DNA of 64,000 nucleotides from Paenibacillus roseus (lineage in GTDB: Bacteria > Bacillota > Bacilli > Paenibacillales > Paenibacillaceae). Both the position numbers and the translations under genes were made by a program. The notes under the pieces were generated by a model. That model saw nothing but the letters and a program-made list of their open reading frames with translations, searched no databases and was not told the origin of the DNA. Each line of letters opens with the position of its first letter. The stretch's first letter is position 1. Below are positions 7,229-15,606 of this stretch, in pieces. The DNA lies in the NCBI RefSeq assembly GCF_016424485.1, contig NZ_JAELUP010000103.1:850782-914781 (forward strand). Reading direction: 5' to 3'.

Positions 7229-9400
7229 TTGAAACTAATTATTGCGGAGAAACCAGATCAAGGGGCGAAGCTGGCCTCCCCTTTTAAAAATAAAAAGCAA
7301 CAAGGATATATTGAAATATTACCAAATGACACCTTTCCCAAGGGGGCGCTTATAACATGGGCAGTTGGACATGTTTGTGAACTGGTCCCGCCCGAGGAAT
7401 ACGATCCCGGCCTCAAGAAGTGGAGCTTGGGCTCTTTGCCAATATTGCCGGATAAATTCAAACATCGCGTCACTCCTTCAAAAGCCAAGCAATTTCAAGT
7501 AATTAAGTCGTTATTGAAACGTTCGGATGTCGATGAAATCGTTCACGCTGGAGATGCCGGGAGGGAAGGGGAGTATATTGTCCGCATAGCGGTTCAACTT
7601 AGCGGTGTGAACAAACCAATGAAACGGCTTTGGATATCCTCTTTGACGCCCAAGGCTGTTGAGCAAGGCTTTTTGAATTTAAAAGATGAACAGGAAACCC
7701 GTTCTTTATATTATGAAGCTGTCAGCCGTTCCTGCGCGGACTGGCTTGTAGGAATGAATGGTTCAAGAGTATACTCGCTGCTGTTTCAACGCAGGGGTAT
7801 TCGGGAAGTGTTCTCGACAGGTCGCGTTCAAAGCCCCACATTGGCTCTTATCGCGGCCCGAGAAAAAGAAATTCTAAATTTCAAGCCTGAACTGTTCTGG
7901 GAATTAAAAGCTAAATTTTTCATGAAAGATACTCTGTATGAAGGCACATGGTTTCACGGGGAGCAGTCAAGATTTTCAAGTCGGGATGAAGCCGAGAATG
8001 TCAGAAGCAATTGTGAACATAAACTCGCCGCAGTAAAGGAAATTGAGACGGAGCGAAAAGAATTTCAACCGCCTCAACTCTTTACCTTGTCTTCTTTGCA
8101 GGCATTAGCCAACCAAATATACAAATATTCTCCCCAGAATTGTCTGAATGCGTTGCAACAGCTTTATCTGGAAGGATATATCTCCTATCCAAGATCGGAT
8201 TCTGCCTATGTTACGCCTGAAGAAGCAAAGCAATTCCCTGACATCCTGTCGAAGCTTAGTCATCAAGATACGTTCAAGCAATATTTTCCTTTGCCCATTC
8301 AATCTATAGCCAATAACAAAAGATTCGTTAATGCCGCGAAGGTAAGCGATCACTATGCCATTATTCCTACTGAAGTGGTTCCGCAGCTAAGTCGATTGAA
8401 ACCGGATGAACGCAATTTATACCAGTTAATTGTTAAGCGGCTGATTGCAGCGCACTATGATAAAGCAATTATCGATTATTCACGGTTAATTACTATTGTA
8501 GGCGAGAAGGAAACTTTTCTGACCAAGGGGAAACTTATCGTGCAGGAGGGCTGGCGGAAAGTTCTGTATGATCAGGACTCCAAGGAGGACGCCGAGATGG
8601 ATGTGTTGCCTCCGCTGGAGCAAGGCGACACCGGTACAGTTGAAGAATTGCTTGTAAAAGAAGGAAAGACGCAAGCTCCCAAACGGTATACAGAGGGTCA
8701 GCTGATTACTTTAATGAAAACGGCCGGGAAACACCTTGAGGATGCTGAACTGGAGAAAATTCTTGAGAAGACTGAAGGTTTGGGCACAGAGGCTACGCGT
8801 GCGGGGATTATATCCGTCCTGAAGGATCGCAAATACATTGAGGTAAAGAAAAATATGGTGTATGCGACCAGTAAGGGGATGATGTTGGTTGATGCTTTGG
8901 GCGACAGTATACTGGCATCTGCTGAAATGACAGCCAAGTGGGAGCAACGACTTCATGAGGTCGGGCAAGGAAAAGCCTCCCCGCAGTCGTTTATGGAACA
9001 GGCACGCAAGCTGTCACAGAAAATTATTGACGAAGCGATTCAAAATTCAAGCAAGTGGGCGTTTACGGCGAAAAGTCTAGAAACTACGGTGCAGCCTAAA
9101 AAAATGAATAAAGGGTCCGATAGCCTAGGACTTGGTCCGTGTCCGAAATGCAAAGCACAAGTTTTGGATACGGGGTATGCTTACAGTTGTTCTGCCAAGC
9201 CGGGATGCAATTTCTCTTTCTCGAAAAAAGTGTTGGGTAAAGCGATAACCGAAACGCAAATAAAGAGGTTCCTGGAGAAAGGGAAAACAAACTTTATTAA
9301 AGGATTTAAAAAAGGCGAGAAAACATTCGAGGCCGCGCTGTTCTGGAAAGAGGAAGAGGGAAAAGTCGGTTTTGAATTCAGGTCAAAATCCTTGTCTTGA
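7229..9400 (+). CDS. topB: DNA topoisomerase III
   Basis: Type IA topoisomerase that breaks one strand through a tyrosyl-DNA bond to unlink or decatenate DNA. 723 residues, close to Bacillus TopB. The Toprim domain is at the N-terminus (AEKPDQG, then HAGDAGREGE around 107-116). Active-site Tyr320 lies in ISYPRSD. A C-terminal zinc-ribbon-like segment (CPKCKAQV...CSAKPGC) and a tail of the DUF3945/zf-GRF-like FKKGEKTFEA type follow. The TTG start at 7229 has GAGAGG seven to ten bases upstream. It lies about 100 bases after the nuclease-like gene on the same strand and shares its AT-rich composition. It may be a second, acquired TopB rather than the housekeeping copy. Confidence 0.95.
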   Translation: MKLIIAEKPDQGAKLASPFKNKKQQGYIEILPNDTFPKGALITWAVGHVCELVPPEEYDPGLKKWSLGSLPILPDKFKHRVTPSKAKQFQVIKSLLKRSDVDEIVHAGDAGREGEYIVRIAVQLSGVNKPMKRLWISSLTPKAVEQGFLNLKDEQETRSLYYEAVSRSCADWLVGMNGSRVYSLLFQRRGIREVFSTGRVQSPTLALIAAREKEILNFKPELFWELKAKFFMKDTLYEGTWFHGEQSRFSSRDEAENVRSNCEHKLAAVKEIETERKEFQPPQLFTLSSLQALANQIYKYSPQNCLNALQQLYLEGYISYPRSDSAYVTPEEAKQFPDILSKLSHQDTFKQYFPLPIQSIANNKRFVNAAKVSDHYAIIPTEVVPQLSRLKPDERNLYQLIVKRLIAAHYDKAIIDYSRLITIVGEKETFLTKGKLIVQEGWRKVLYDQDSKEDAEMDVLPPLEQGDTGTVEELLVKEGKTQAPKRYTEGQLITLMKTAGKHLEDAELEKILEKTEGLGTEATRAGIISVLKDRKYIEVKKNMVYATSKGMMLVDALGDSILASAEMTAKWEQRLHEVGQGKASPQSFMEQARKLSQKIIDEAIQNSSKWAFTAKSLETTVQPKKMNKGSDSLGLGPCPKCKAQVLDTGYAYSCSAKPGCNFSFSKKVLGKAITETQIKRFLEKGKTNFIKGFKKGEKTFEAALFWKEEEGKVGFEFRSKSLS

Positions 9401-9478
9401 CAAGGCTCAGCGGGGCAAAGGAATTGTGGGGAAACGATCGTGCTCGCTTGCCGCTATCCCAAGAATACTCTGCCCCGC
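9390..9478. terminator. possible convergent terminator region
   Basis: A 16-base palindrome CCTTGTCTTGACAAGG overlaps the topB stop codon. It is followed by an 8-bp stem, GCGGGGCA (9410-9417) with TGCCCCGC (9471-9478), enclosing further pairing. No T run follows, so intrinsic termination is uncertain. Confidence 0.3.
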
Positions 9479-9492
9479 AGCGCTTCCCCTCG

Positions 9493-10236
9493 CTATGAGG
9501 AGTAAGCCGCTTTCCTGTATTGTTCAATCGCGGAAGGAACCTCACGAAGCTGCTTCAGCAGCAGGAAAGCGCCTCGGGGCTGAACATCAACGGGTACGAC
9601 ATTATAGGCCCATTCAGACAGCGCCTCAACATGGATGGCGTGAATGCCTGCTGTCAAAGCAGGCATCACATCCGTCCGAATGGAATTGCCGATCATCCAC
9701 GTGTGGGCACGATCGAATTGCCCCTCTGTTAAAATTTGCTCCAACGCCTCATTATTTTTGTGATGCCGGACGTAGATGCGAGAGCCAAAATACCGCTCCA
9801 ACGCGAGTCGTTCCACTTTGCGCTGTTGTATAATCGGCTCGCCCCCGGTATACAAGTGCAAGGTATGGCCTTGCTTTGCAAGAGCGTCCAGCGTTTCCTC
9901 CATATGGGGATAAGGCTCCGCCTCATAGTCAAACACACTGACCCCAAGCTTCCACAATGTATCCTTCTCAACGGCAGAAGCGGCTCTACCGTACTTGTCC
10001 GTATAATAGTCATACGTTGAAACCAGCGATTGCGGAAAATGATCGATCAGAAAGCCGAGCTGACTGACGCTCTGAATATCAATTTCCACTTGTTTTTGAC
10101 GGATGTCCTCTTCGGTAACGCCATAGCCTTCAAACCATGCGTGCATCAAAGAAACAAACCGTTCCAGTACGTTAAAAAAGTATTTATTGCAATGAATTAA
10201 AGTATCATCTAAATCAAAGATTAGCGTCTGTCGCAT
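9493..10236 (-). CDS. HAD-superfamily hydrolase
   Basis: 247 residues. Motif I FDLDDTLIHC at the N-terminus supplies the nucleophile Asp and the general acid. A helical cap follows (residues about 15-95), then motif II LYTGGE with the conserved Thr. Motifs III and IV come from residues after RVEHHK and WMIGNSIRTDVMPALTAG. This is a small-molecule phosphatase of the YjjG/phosphoglycolate-phosphatase type. The substrate cannot be told from sequence. The start has a GGAGATAG site. It is monocistronic, convergent with topB. Confidence 0.85.
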   Translation of the reverse strand: MRQTLIFDLDDTLIHCNKYFFNVLERFVSLMHAWFEGYGVTEEDIRQKQVEIDIQSVSQLGFLIDHFPQSLVSTYDYYTDKYGRAASAVEKDTLWKLGVSVFDYEAEPYPHMEETLDALAKQGHTLHLYTGGEPIIQQRKVERLALERYFGSRIYVRHHKNNEALEQILTEGQFDRAHTWMIGNSIRTDVMPALTAGIHAIHVEALSEWAYNVVPVDVQPRGAFLLLKQLREVPSAIEQYRKAAYSS

Positions 10237-10360
10237 GTGACTATCTCCTTTTGAATCCTTCTTCAGAATGTTCTCTTTTACAATCTACCTGAACCCGGAG
10301 CCAGCGTCAAACGTATAAAAGAATGTTGGAATTCGCATAATGAGGGCGGAGGTGAATCCG

Positions 10361-10495
10361 ATGCCCATTAATCGAAGTGAAAAAACAGAGAACCAGAACA
10401 ATGAATCCCGAATGAAAGAAGAAGCGAGAACGGTGAAAGGCCAAAAAGCCGCTCAAATCCCGCCGAATCTGAACGGAATTAGCAAGCAGCCTTAA
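10361..10495 (+). CDS. small hydrophilic protein, 44 residues, unknown
   Basis: ATG 10361 follows a textbook site (GGGCGGAGGTG) with correct spacing, and a TAA stops it at 10493-10495. The product is very polar, rich in Glu, Lys, Asn and Gln, with the C-terminus IPPNLNGISKQP and no Cys or Trp. It has the look of the small, disordered, possibly sporulation-linked proteins common in this group, but I cannot assign a family. A hairpin terminator (10540-10577) follows. Confidence 0.55.
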   Translation: MPINRSEKTENQNNESRMKEEARTVKGQKAAQIPPNLNGISKQP

Positions 10496-10539
10496 ATGGG
10501 GCCTATACAAGGGTTAAACACAGCATAATAGAACTTGAG

Positions 10540-10577
10540 CAGCAGGGGAGCGTCTTCTCATCGCTTCTCTGCTTTCA
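10540..10577. terminator. bidirectional hairpin terminator
   Basis: AGCAG-GGGAGCG pairs with CGCTTCTCTGCT around TCTTCTCAT. It lies between the small plus-strand gene and the minus-strand SOS-controlled gene. Confidence 0.5.
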
Positions 10578-10611
10578 ATATGAAAATATGGAATTGGTCA
10601 TCGAAATCAGA

Positions 10612-10833
10612 TTATGCATATTTAAGGCGTTTGGCTTCCAGGTCACTCTTGATGAAAGCAATGCGCTTGCGTACATAGAAATCGTGGCTGGCGCCCTTCA
10701 GCTCTCGCGGTGTGATCACCTCCCCTGCACCGTTATCAATAATTGTGAGTCTTCCATCAGAATAAAACTTGAAAGTCAAATCTCTAAACGGACGGTGTTT
10801 CTCGACAAACCGATAATGTTCGCAGTTTTGCAT
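10612..10833 (-). CDS. small protein under LexA-type control, unknown function
   Basis: 73 residues from ATG 10833. An in-frame ATG at 10842 touches the AAGGAGGAT site and is rejected. The N-terminal half is beta-rich with a single Cys (QNCEHYRFVEKHRPFRDLTFKF, then DGRLTIIDNGAGEVI). The C-terminal half is a basic helix (DFYVRKRIAFIKSDLEAKRLKYA). There is no membrane segment. The promoter carries two near-consensus DinR/LexA boxes (10863-10905), so it should be induced by DNA damage. It does not resemble YneA, YolD, DinB or other SOS products I know. Its basic helical tail could contact DNA or a partner, but that is a guess. Confidence 0.75.
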   Translation of the reverse strand: MQNCEHYRFVEKHRPFRDLTFKFYSDGRLTIIDNGAGEVITPRELKGASHDFYVRKRIAFIKSDLEAKRLKYA

Positions 10834-10862
10834 GGTGATCATCCTCCTTGTAAACTGGGATT

Positions 10863-10912
10863 GGAACGTTCGTTCTTGTTTTTTATTATAGCAAACATTC
10901 GTTCGTATGGAA
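10863..10912 (-). promoter_or_regulatory. SOS promoter with two DinR/LexA boxes
   Basis: Read on the minus strand, CGAACGAATGTTTG (10892-10905) and AGAACGAACGTTCC (10863-10876) each match 13 of 14 positions of the Bacillus DinR consensus CGAACRNRYGTTYC. A TATAAT -10 (10885-10890) lies exactly between them, with a weak -35 TTCCAT (10907-10912) and a 16-base spacer. A repressor on both boxes would cover the whole promoter. The divergent ABC gene begins 67 bases away and might be affected too. Confidence 0.7.
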
Positions 10913-10971
10913 AGTATTTTTTATTTACCGTAAACTAGATTTATAGAATGAAAATGTTAGGAGCACATGCC

Positions 10972-11694
10972 ATGATAAAGATTGATCATTTGACCAAGCA
11001 AATCCCCGGAGGACCCACAGTGCTCTCTGATATCAGCTTTGTTGCGCATAAAGGCGAGTTCGTCAGCATTGTCGGCGCCAGCGGAAGCGGCAAGAGCATG
11101 CTGCTGAAATGTCTTGCGCTGCGAGAGAAGTGGACGACGGGAAAATATACGGTCGAGGGCGTGGATGTCCTTGCCAATTTTTTTACCGGGCAGAGCAAAA
11201 TCCGCAGAGAGTTTGCGTTCCTCGAAGAGAAGCCGATTTTGTCTCCGAGCAGGACGGCGCTGAAAAATGTGCTTGTGGGCACCAAATATCAGACGCCCGC
11301 CTGGCGGATGTTGACCGGCATGGTTCGCAATGACGATTATATGGGCGCTATGGATACGCTGGAGAAGCTGGGGCTGCTGGATAAGGCCAAGCAGAAGGCG
11401 GAACAGCTCAGCGGCGGAGAACGGCAGCGGGTTGCAATCGCCAGAGCGCTCGTTCATGGAGCTAAGGTTTTGCTGGCCGACGAGCCGATCTCAGGACTTG
11501 ACCCGCACACCTCGGAGCAGATTTTGCGCGATCTGAAAGCTCTGTGCCAGCAGGGGCTAACCGTGGTTGCCGTCATTCACCAAAGCGAGCTGGCAGAGAA
11601 ATTCTCTGACCGTATTATCGGCTTGAATCAGGGCAGGCTTGTACTGGATGTACGCGGACGCCGGCTGACAACTGCGGAGAAGCTCCAGTTATGA
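10972..11694 (+). CDS. ABC transporter ATPase, PhnC-like
   Basis: 240 residues from ATG 10972 (GGAGCA upstream; an ATG at 10948 precedes the ribosome binding site). It is a complete nucleotide-binding subunit: Walker A GASGSGKS, signature LSGGERQR, Walker B VLLADEP, and the H-loop His in VIHQ. The layout, with a long EEKPILSPSRTALKNV insert after the Q-loop, resembles phosphonate importer PhnC. However, there is no permease or binding protein next to it, only an acetyltransferase whose start overlaps its stop by four bases. It may pair with a permease elsewhere or be a repurposed ATPase. Confidence 0.82.
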   Translation: MIKIDHLTKQIPGGPTVLSDISFVAHKGEFVSIVGASGSGKSMLLKCLALREKWTTGKYTVEGVDVLANFFTGQSKIRREFAFLEEKPILSPSRTALKNVLVGTKYQTPAWRMLTGMVRNDDYMGAMDTLEKLGLLDKAKQKAEQLSGGERQRVAIARALVHGAKVLLADEPISGLDPHTSEQILRDLKALCQQGLTVVAVIHQSELAEKFSDRIIGLNQGRLVLDVRGRRLTTAEKLQL

Positions 11695-12224
11695 GGATCG
11701 TATATCGTCCGATCCGTAAACATGAGCTGCAGCAGGCTTATCAACTTGAAAGCGCCAGCTATCCGGCAGAGGCGGCCGCAACGCTGGAAGCGTTTCACTA
11801 CAGACAGGAGAGGTTCCCGGACTATTTCTGGTCAGCTTGGGACGAGGAGAATGGGGCTCTTGCCGGAATCGCCAACGGCATCCGTACATCTGCGCTGGAT
11901 TGTTCGGATGAAGAAATGAAGGGCGCCCATCAGGATGACGAGTCCGGGATGCGGTTTTGTGTGCTGACGGTAGCTGTTGACGCCTCGTACCAAAGATTAG
12001 GGATCGGGCGTGAACTGATGATTCGTCTGATTCAAACATGCAGGCAGGAAGGGCTGGAAGCGATTATTTTAATGTGCGAGCAGCATCTGATCGCTTTTTA
12101 CGAACAGCTTGGCTTTGCATACCGTGGAGAATCCTCATCACAGCATGGCGGAATAAAGTGGCATGAGTTGTCGCTTGATCTGGCATGGAGGCAGGCAGCA
12201 AAAGCATACAATGAACCATCCTAA
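11691..12224 (+). CDS. GNAT-family N-acetyltransferase
   Basis: 177 residues, translationally coupled to the ABC ATPase by an ATGA overlap. It has the GNAT fold: the N-terminal YRPIRKHELQQAYQLE strand-helix, the conserved beta4 LTVAVDASYQRLGIGRELM with the acetyl-CoA pyrophosphate-binding Q-x-x-G-I-G, and FYEQLGF near the end. The arrangement resembles the arylalkylamine (serotonin) acetyltransferase branch, so an amine substrate is likely but not shown. Confidence 0.85.
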   Translation: MRIVYRPIRKHELQQAYQLESASYPAEAAATLEAFHYRQERFPDYFWSAWDEENGALAGIANGIRTSALDCSDEEMKGAHQDDESGMRFCVLTVAVDASYQRLGIGRELMIRLIQTCRQEGLEAIILMCEQHLIAFYEQLGFAYRGESSSQHGGIKWHELSLDLAWRQAAKAYNEPS

Positions 12225-12246
12225 CCGTTAGGCAGGTGTCTATTGT

Positions 12247-12864
12247 ATGGCATTCACATTTGCAACTCCAGCTGTAATTCAGCCCACTCGTCTCACATAT
12301 CCGAAGATTGAGCTCTGGATTCCCGTTGTGCAGGGTGTTTCTGACCGCCAAGTGCAAAACACGATCAATGAGGCTATTCGTGCCGAAGCCCACAAGCTGA
12401 TTAAGAGTCAGGGCTCTCTCGACGACCCGCGAGCGGAGATGTTCGGTTGGTTTGAGGTCAAGACCAATGAGAAAAACGTCTTGAGCCTATCCTTGTACAA
12501 TTATGCGTATACGGGCGGCGCGCACGGGTTGACGCTGCAGTTTTCGCTCACTTTTGACCTGAAGACAGGAAAGCAGTACACGCTGTCCGAACTGTTCAAG
12601 CCCGGCAGTGATTATAAGAAAAGGCTGGATTCCATTATAGCCGCACAAATCAAAGCGCGCGGGATTGAGCTGCTGCAGCCGTTTGAGGGCATTCGCCCGG
12701 ATCAGGATTTTTACATTGCTGATCGGTCTCTTGTCATCTATTTTCAGCTTTATGAAATTACAGCTTATGTCTACGGTTTTCAATATTTTCCGATTTCAGT
12801 CTACGAGCTGCAGGATATTGTCAACGAGCAGGGGCCGCTTGGCGTCATGCTGGTAAACAACTAA
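12247..12864 (+). CDS. DUF4163/DUF3298 (RsiV-like) domain protein without membrane anchor
   Basis: 205 residues. The N-terminal part (about 10-85) matches the DUF4163 pattern and the second part the DUF3298 pattern. Its hallmark TGGAHG is followed by FSLTFDLKTGKQYTLSELFKPGSDY. These domains are the extracytoplasmic lysozyme-binding part of the anti-sigma factor RsiV, but here there is no signal peptide, no membrane helix and no sigma factor gene. It looks like a stand-alone cytosolic relative of unknown role. It sits 22 bases after the acetyltransferase and may belong to the same transcript. Confidence 0.8.
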   Translation: MAFTFATPAVIQPTRLTYPKIELWIPVVQGVSDRQVQNTINEAIRAEAHKLIKSQGSLDDPRAEMFGWFEVKTNEKNVLSLSLYNYAYTGGAHGLTLQFSLTFDLKTGKQYTLSELFKPGSDYKKRLDSIIAAQIKARGIELLQPFEGIRPDQDFYIADRSLVIYFQLYEITAYVYGFQYFPISVYELQDIVNEQGPLGVMLVNN

Positions 12865-12932
12865 TGGAATTCTTTGATTTAGTGATGAAAAGTCCTCGCC
12901 CCCCATACATATAGCGTTAGGGGGTGGGGGAT

Positions 12933-14567
12933 ATGTTCAATATACTCGGCGGCGTATTGCTGTTTGCTGCTGTGTGCGGGATTGGCCTGTTCCTTGCCGT
13001 TGCCGCGCAGCGGCAAGCGGGCAAAGGTACGCAGAGCAGAAGCTCTGTGACTCCGTATTTGCAATATATCCAGGATAAGCATGCGCTTAATGCACTGGGC
13101 TATGCCCAGCAACTGCGGCGCAACTGGAGCGGCTTTGGCACCTTTAGCGCATCGTTCACATCGATGTCCATACTCGCCGGGGCCGCTATTTATTTTGGCC
13201 CTGTATTTTCGTTGACCGGAGCGTGGGGGTTTAGTGTCGCGCTGCCATTAGCGGCAGTCTTAGCATTTCTTGTGGGCGCAGCGAATGCGGAACTGGCTTC
13301 TGCGAACCCGACATCGGGCGGCTGTTATCACTGGGCGCGGGCCAGAGGGGGAAAAGCATGGTCCTGGGGTGCGGCCTGGCTCAGAGGGCTTTCCGATCTG
13401 GGCTTGTTTATTTTGTTTACGGGATTTGCCGCCCAGCTTCTTCACAGTTCGGCAGCAGGTTACCTTGGTTTCTCAGAGGGGAGGATTTCCTTTCTGCTTT
13501 GCGCCGGATTGCTGCTTTTTACACAAGCGCTCGTTGTCCTGCAGGGTCGAACGATTGTCAGAGTTTTTATGAGGCTGGGCGTATGGGTTCAGGTTAGCAT
13601 CGTAATGGCGATTGCCGGAGGGCTATTCCTTTTCATTGGCCCCCGTCTGCAGCCTGCCGAGTATTTGTTCTCGTTTGATCCGGGCGGGACGGGGGAGGTT
13701 GGCTGGGGACATATGCTGGTGTCCCTGCTGTTCATGTTCAGGCTCTTTATTGGTTCGGATGCTGCTGCTTATACAATGGAAGAAGCAAGGCAACCTCAGC
13801 TTCACGTTCCCTGGAGTGTTTATCTTGCGCCGGTTTACGGTTTTATTTTCGGCTATGTGCTGATGACGATCATGGTCCTGACCACAAGCAGTACCGGGGG
13901 GCCTTTGTATAACAATTTCTTCATGACGCTGTTGTCAGGTCGCTGGGGCGCTTGGAACGATTGGGCAATGTCGGCCATTTCTGCGGGCATGTTTGCGGCG
14001 CTGTGGGGCAGTGGATTAAGTGTGCTCCACACCAGCTCGCGCCTGTGGTTTGTCTTCTCGCGCGATCGCAAATCAGTAGCGGGACGCTGGTTCGCCAAAA
14101 TTCCCCCGCACAGCCAGACGCCGGAGCGGCTTATTATTTTGCTGACGATTGGGGCCTTCGCCGCTTTTGCCGTGCTTGTAGCCGTCCAGCCCTGGCATCA
14201 TGGAGAGGGCAACGCCTGGCTGTGGCTGCTAACGGGACTAACATTGATTTGCACAAGCGCCGCATTCGCGATTCCGATTGGGTTGCATTTATCCAGGAGG
14301 TTGCGCTGGAGGGAAGCAGCGCCTCCATGGCATCTCGGGAGGCTTAGCCTGGCTGTTCATTGGCTCTCATTTGCAGGTTTGCTGCTTGTGGTTGCAGCGA
14401 CGGCCTTGTACATTTCGGGTATATCCGCCATAATTGCCGCACTGACCTTTCTGTGCGCAGTTGTGACGGCACAGCTCCCGTCGATCAGAAGACGTCATCC
14501 GCTTCCTCCACAGCCCGTTACGCGGGAAGAGTTGCTGCGGATTGAGCAACAGTACCGGCATATTTAA
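12933..14567 (+). CDS. APC-superfamily amino-acid permease (ACT/GABA-permease-like)
   Basis: 544 residues from ATG 12933, preceded by GGGGGTGGGGG. An N-terminal extra membrane segment (FNILGGVLLFAAVCGIGLFL) precedes the usual APC core of about 12 helices. The motif ANPTSGGCYHWARARGG is typical of the TC 2.A.3.4 amino-acid/choline branch. The core begins with NWSGFGTFSASFTSMSI, which corresponds to the unwound first helix. The hydrophilic C-terminus is short. It probably imports an amino acid or choline-like amine. It is monocistronic, ending at a convergent terminator. Confidence 0.85.
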   Translation: MFNILGGVLLFAAVCGIGLFLAVAAQRQAGKGTQSRSSVTPYLQYIQDKHALNALGYAQQLRRNWSGFGTFSASFTSMSILAGAAIYFGPVFSLTGAWGFSVALPLAAVLAFLVGAANAELASANPTSGGCYHWARARGGKAWSWGAAWLRGLSDLGLFILFTGFAAQLLHSSAAGYLGFSEGRISFLLCAGLLLFTQALVVLQGRTIVRVFMRLGVWVQVSIVMAIAGGLFLFIGPRLQPAEYLFSFDPGGTGEVGWGHMLVSLLFMFRLFIGSDAAAYTMEEARQPQLHVPWSVYLAPVYGFIFGYVLMTIMVLTTSSTGGPLYNNFFMTLLSGRWGAWNDWAMSAISAGMFAALWGSGLSVLHTSSRLWFVFSRDRKSVAGRWFAKIPPHSQTPERLIILLTIGAFAAFAVLVAVQPWHHGEGNAWLWLLTGLTLICTSAAFAIPIGLHLSRRLRWREAAPPWHLGRLSLAVHWLSFAGLLLVVAATALYISGISAIIAALTFLCAVVTAQLPSIRRRHPLPPQPVTREELLRIEQQYRHI

Positions 14568-14570
14568 GCG

Positions 14571-14607
14571 AAGGAGGCTGGAGCTTAACTGTGCTGCCAG
14601 CCTCTTA
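14571..14607. terminator. convergent terminator
   Basis: AGGAGGCTGG pairs with CCAGCCTCTT around a loop of about 13 bases, between the permease (plus strand) and the ABC exporter operon (minus strand). Confidence 0.6.
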
Positions 14608-15585
14608 AGTCATCTTATACACTTCGCGAATCGCATCCTCGATATCCGGTTCCTTGACGCTCAGGTCCTGAATCGGCAGCTTCTGCGATAGCTCCGAGAT
14701 GAGCTGCGCGGCAGAAATCCGGCTTTTCTCAAACTGGTACCAGACTTTCAGTCCATCCTGCTTGATAATTTCCGCTGCGGGATGCTCTAAATCGTCAAAA
14801 GGCTGCTGAAGCTCTACGACGAGCAGTCGATGGGGAGCCAGCTTGCGGATCAATGAAGCCATCGGGCCATCCTCGACCACTTTGCCGTGGTTGACAACAA
14901 CCAGCCTAGTGCACAGTTGTTCTACATCGTCCAAATCATGGGTTGTCAGGATGACCGTTACCCCTCGCTTGCGATTAATTTCCTTGATAAAATGGCGGAT
15001 TGCATGCTTGGCGTCGGCATCCAGACCGATTGTCGGCTCATCGAGAAACAAGACGGACGGAGAATGCAGCATTGCCGCCGCGATATCGCCCCGCATCCGC
15101 TGCCCAAGTGAAAGTTGACGCACCGGCGTATGGATAAACTCTTCCAGCTTGAGAACATCGCTGAGTATGGACATATTTTCTTCGAAAGAGGTCTTGTCGA
15201 CTTGATAAATGCGCCTCAGCAGTTCGAATGACTCGCCAAGCCGCAAATCCCAATAAAGTTGAGTCCGCTGCCCGAATACGACCCCCAACTTGCGTACGAC
15301 CGATTTTCGATCGGCTTGCGGGGAGATGCCGCATACTTTGATTGAGCCGGATGTTGGATGCAGAATACCAGTCAACATCTTGATGGTGGTGCTTTTACCA
15401 GCACCATTGGGGCCGATATAGCCGACGATTTCCCCTGGGGCGATAGAGAAGCTGATGCCGTCCACACCGCGGACGGTTTTCTTCTCGGGGAACAGCAGGC
15501 CTTTGAGCGCTCCACGCAGTCCGCTTCCTTTTTTGGCAATGGTATATTCTTTCACCAGATCATGAACTTCAATAACGGCTTCCAT
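14605..15585 (-). CDS. ABC-2 exporter ATPase
   Basis: 326 residues. Walker A GPNGAGKS, signature LSLGQRMRG (the form seen in DrrA/NodI-like exporters), Walker B VLFLDEPTIGLD, and H-loop TTHD are all present. The C-terminal about 90 residues (HRLLVVELQQPFDDLEHPAAEI...) form the extra regulatory domain of this subgroup. It is the last gene of a three-gene operon with two ABC-2 membrane proteins upstream, spaced 21 bases apart. This arrangement exports drugs, lipids or peptides; the substrate cannot be predicted. Confidence 0.9.
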   Translation of the reverse strand: MEAVIEVHDLVKEYTIAKKGSGLRGALKGLLFPEKKTVRGVDGISFSIAPGEIVGYIGPNGAGKSTTIKMLTGILHPTSGSIKVCGISPQADRKSVVRKLGVVFGQRTQLYWDLRLGESFELLRRIYQVDKTSFEENMSILSDVLKLEEFIHTPVRQLSLGQRMRGDIAAAMLHSPSVLFLDEPTIGLDADAKHAIRHFIKEINRKRGVTVILTTHDLDDVEQLCTRLVVVNHGKVVEDGPMASLIRKLAPHRLLVVELQQPFDDLEHPAAEIIKQDGLKVWYQFEKSRISAAQLISELSQKLPIQDLSVKEPDIEDAIREVYKMT

Positions 15586-15606
15586 ATTACTTGCACCTCG
15601 CTTTAT

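Noticed and set aside
9372..9833. 153-codon plus-strand frame crossing the topB end
   Set aside because: Overlaps topB and the opposite-strand HAD phosphatase; composition is not protein-like and no start signal is seen.
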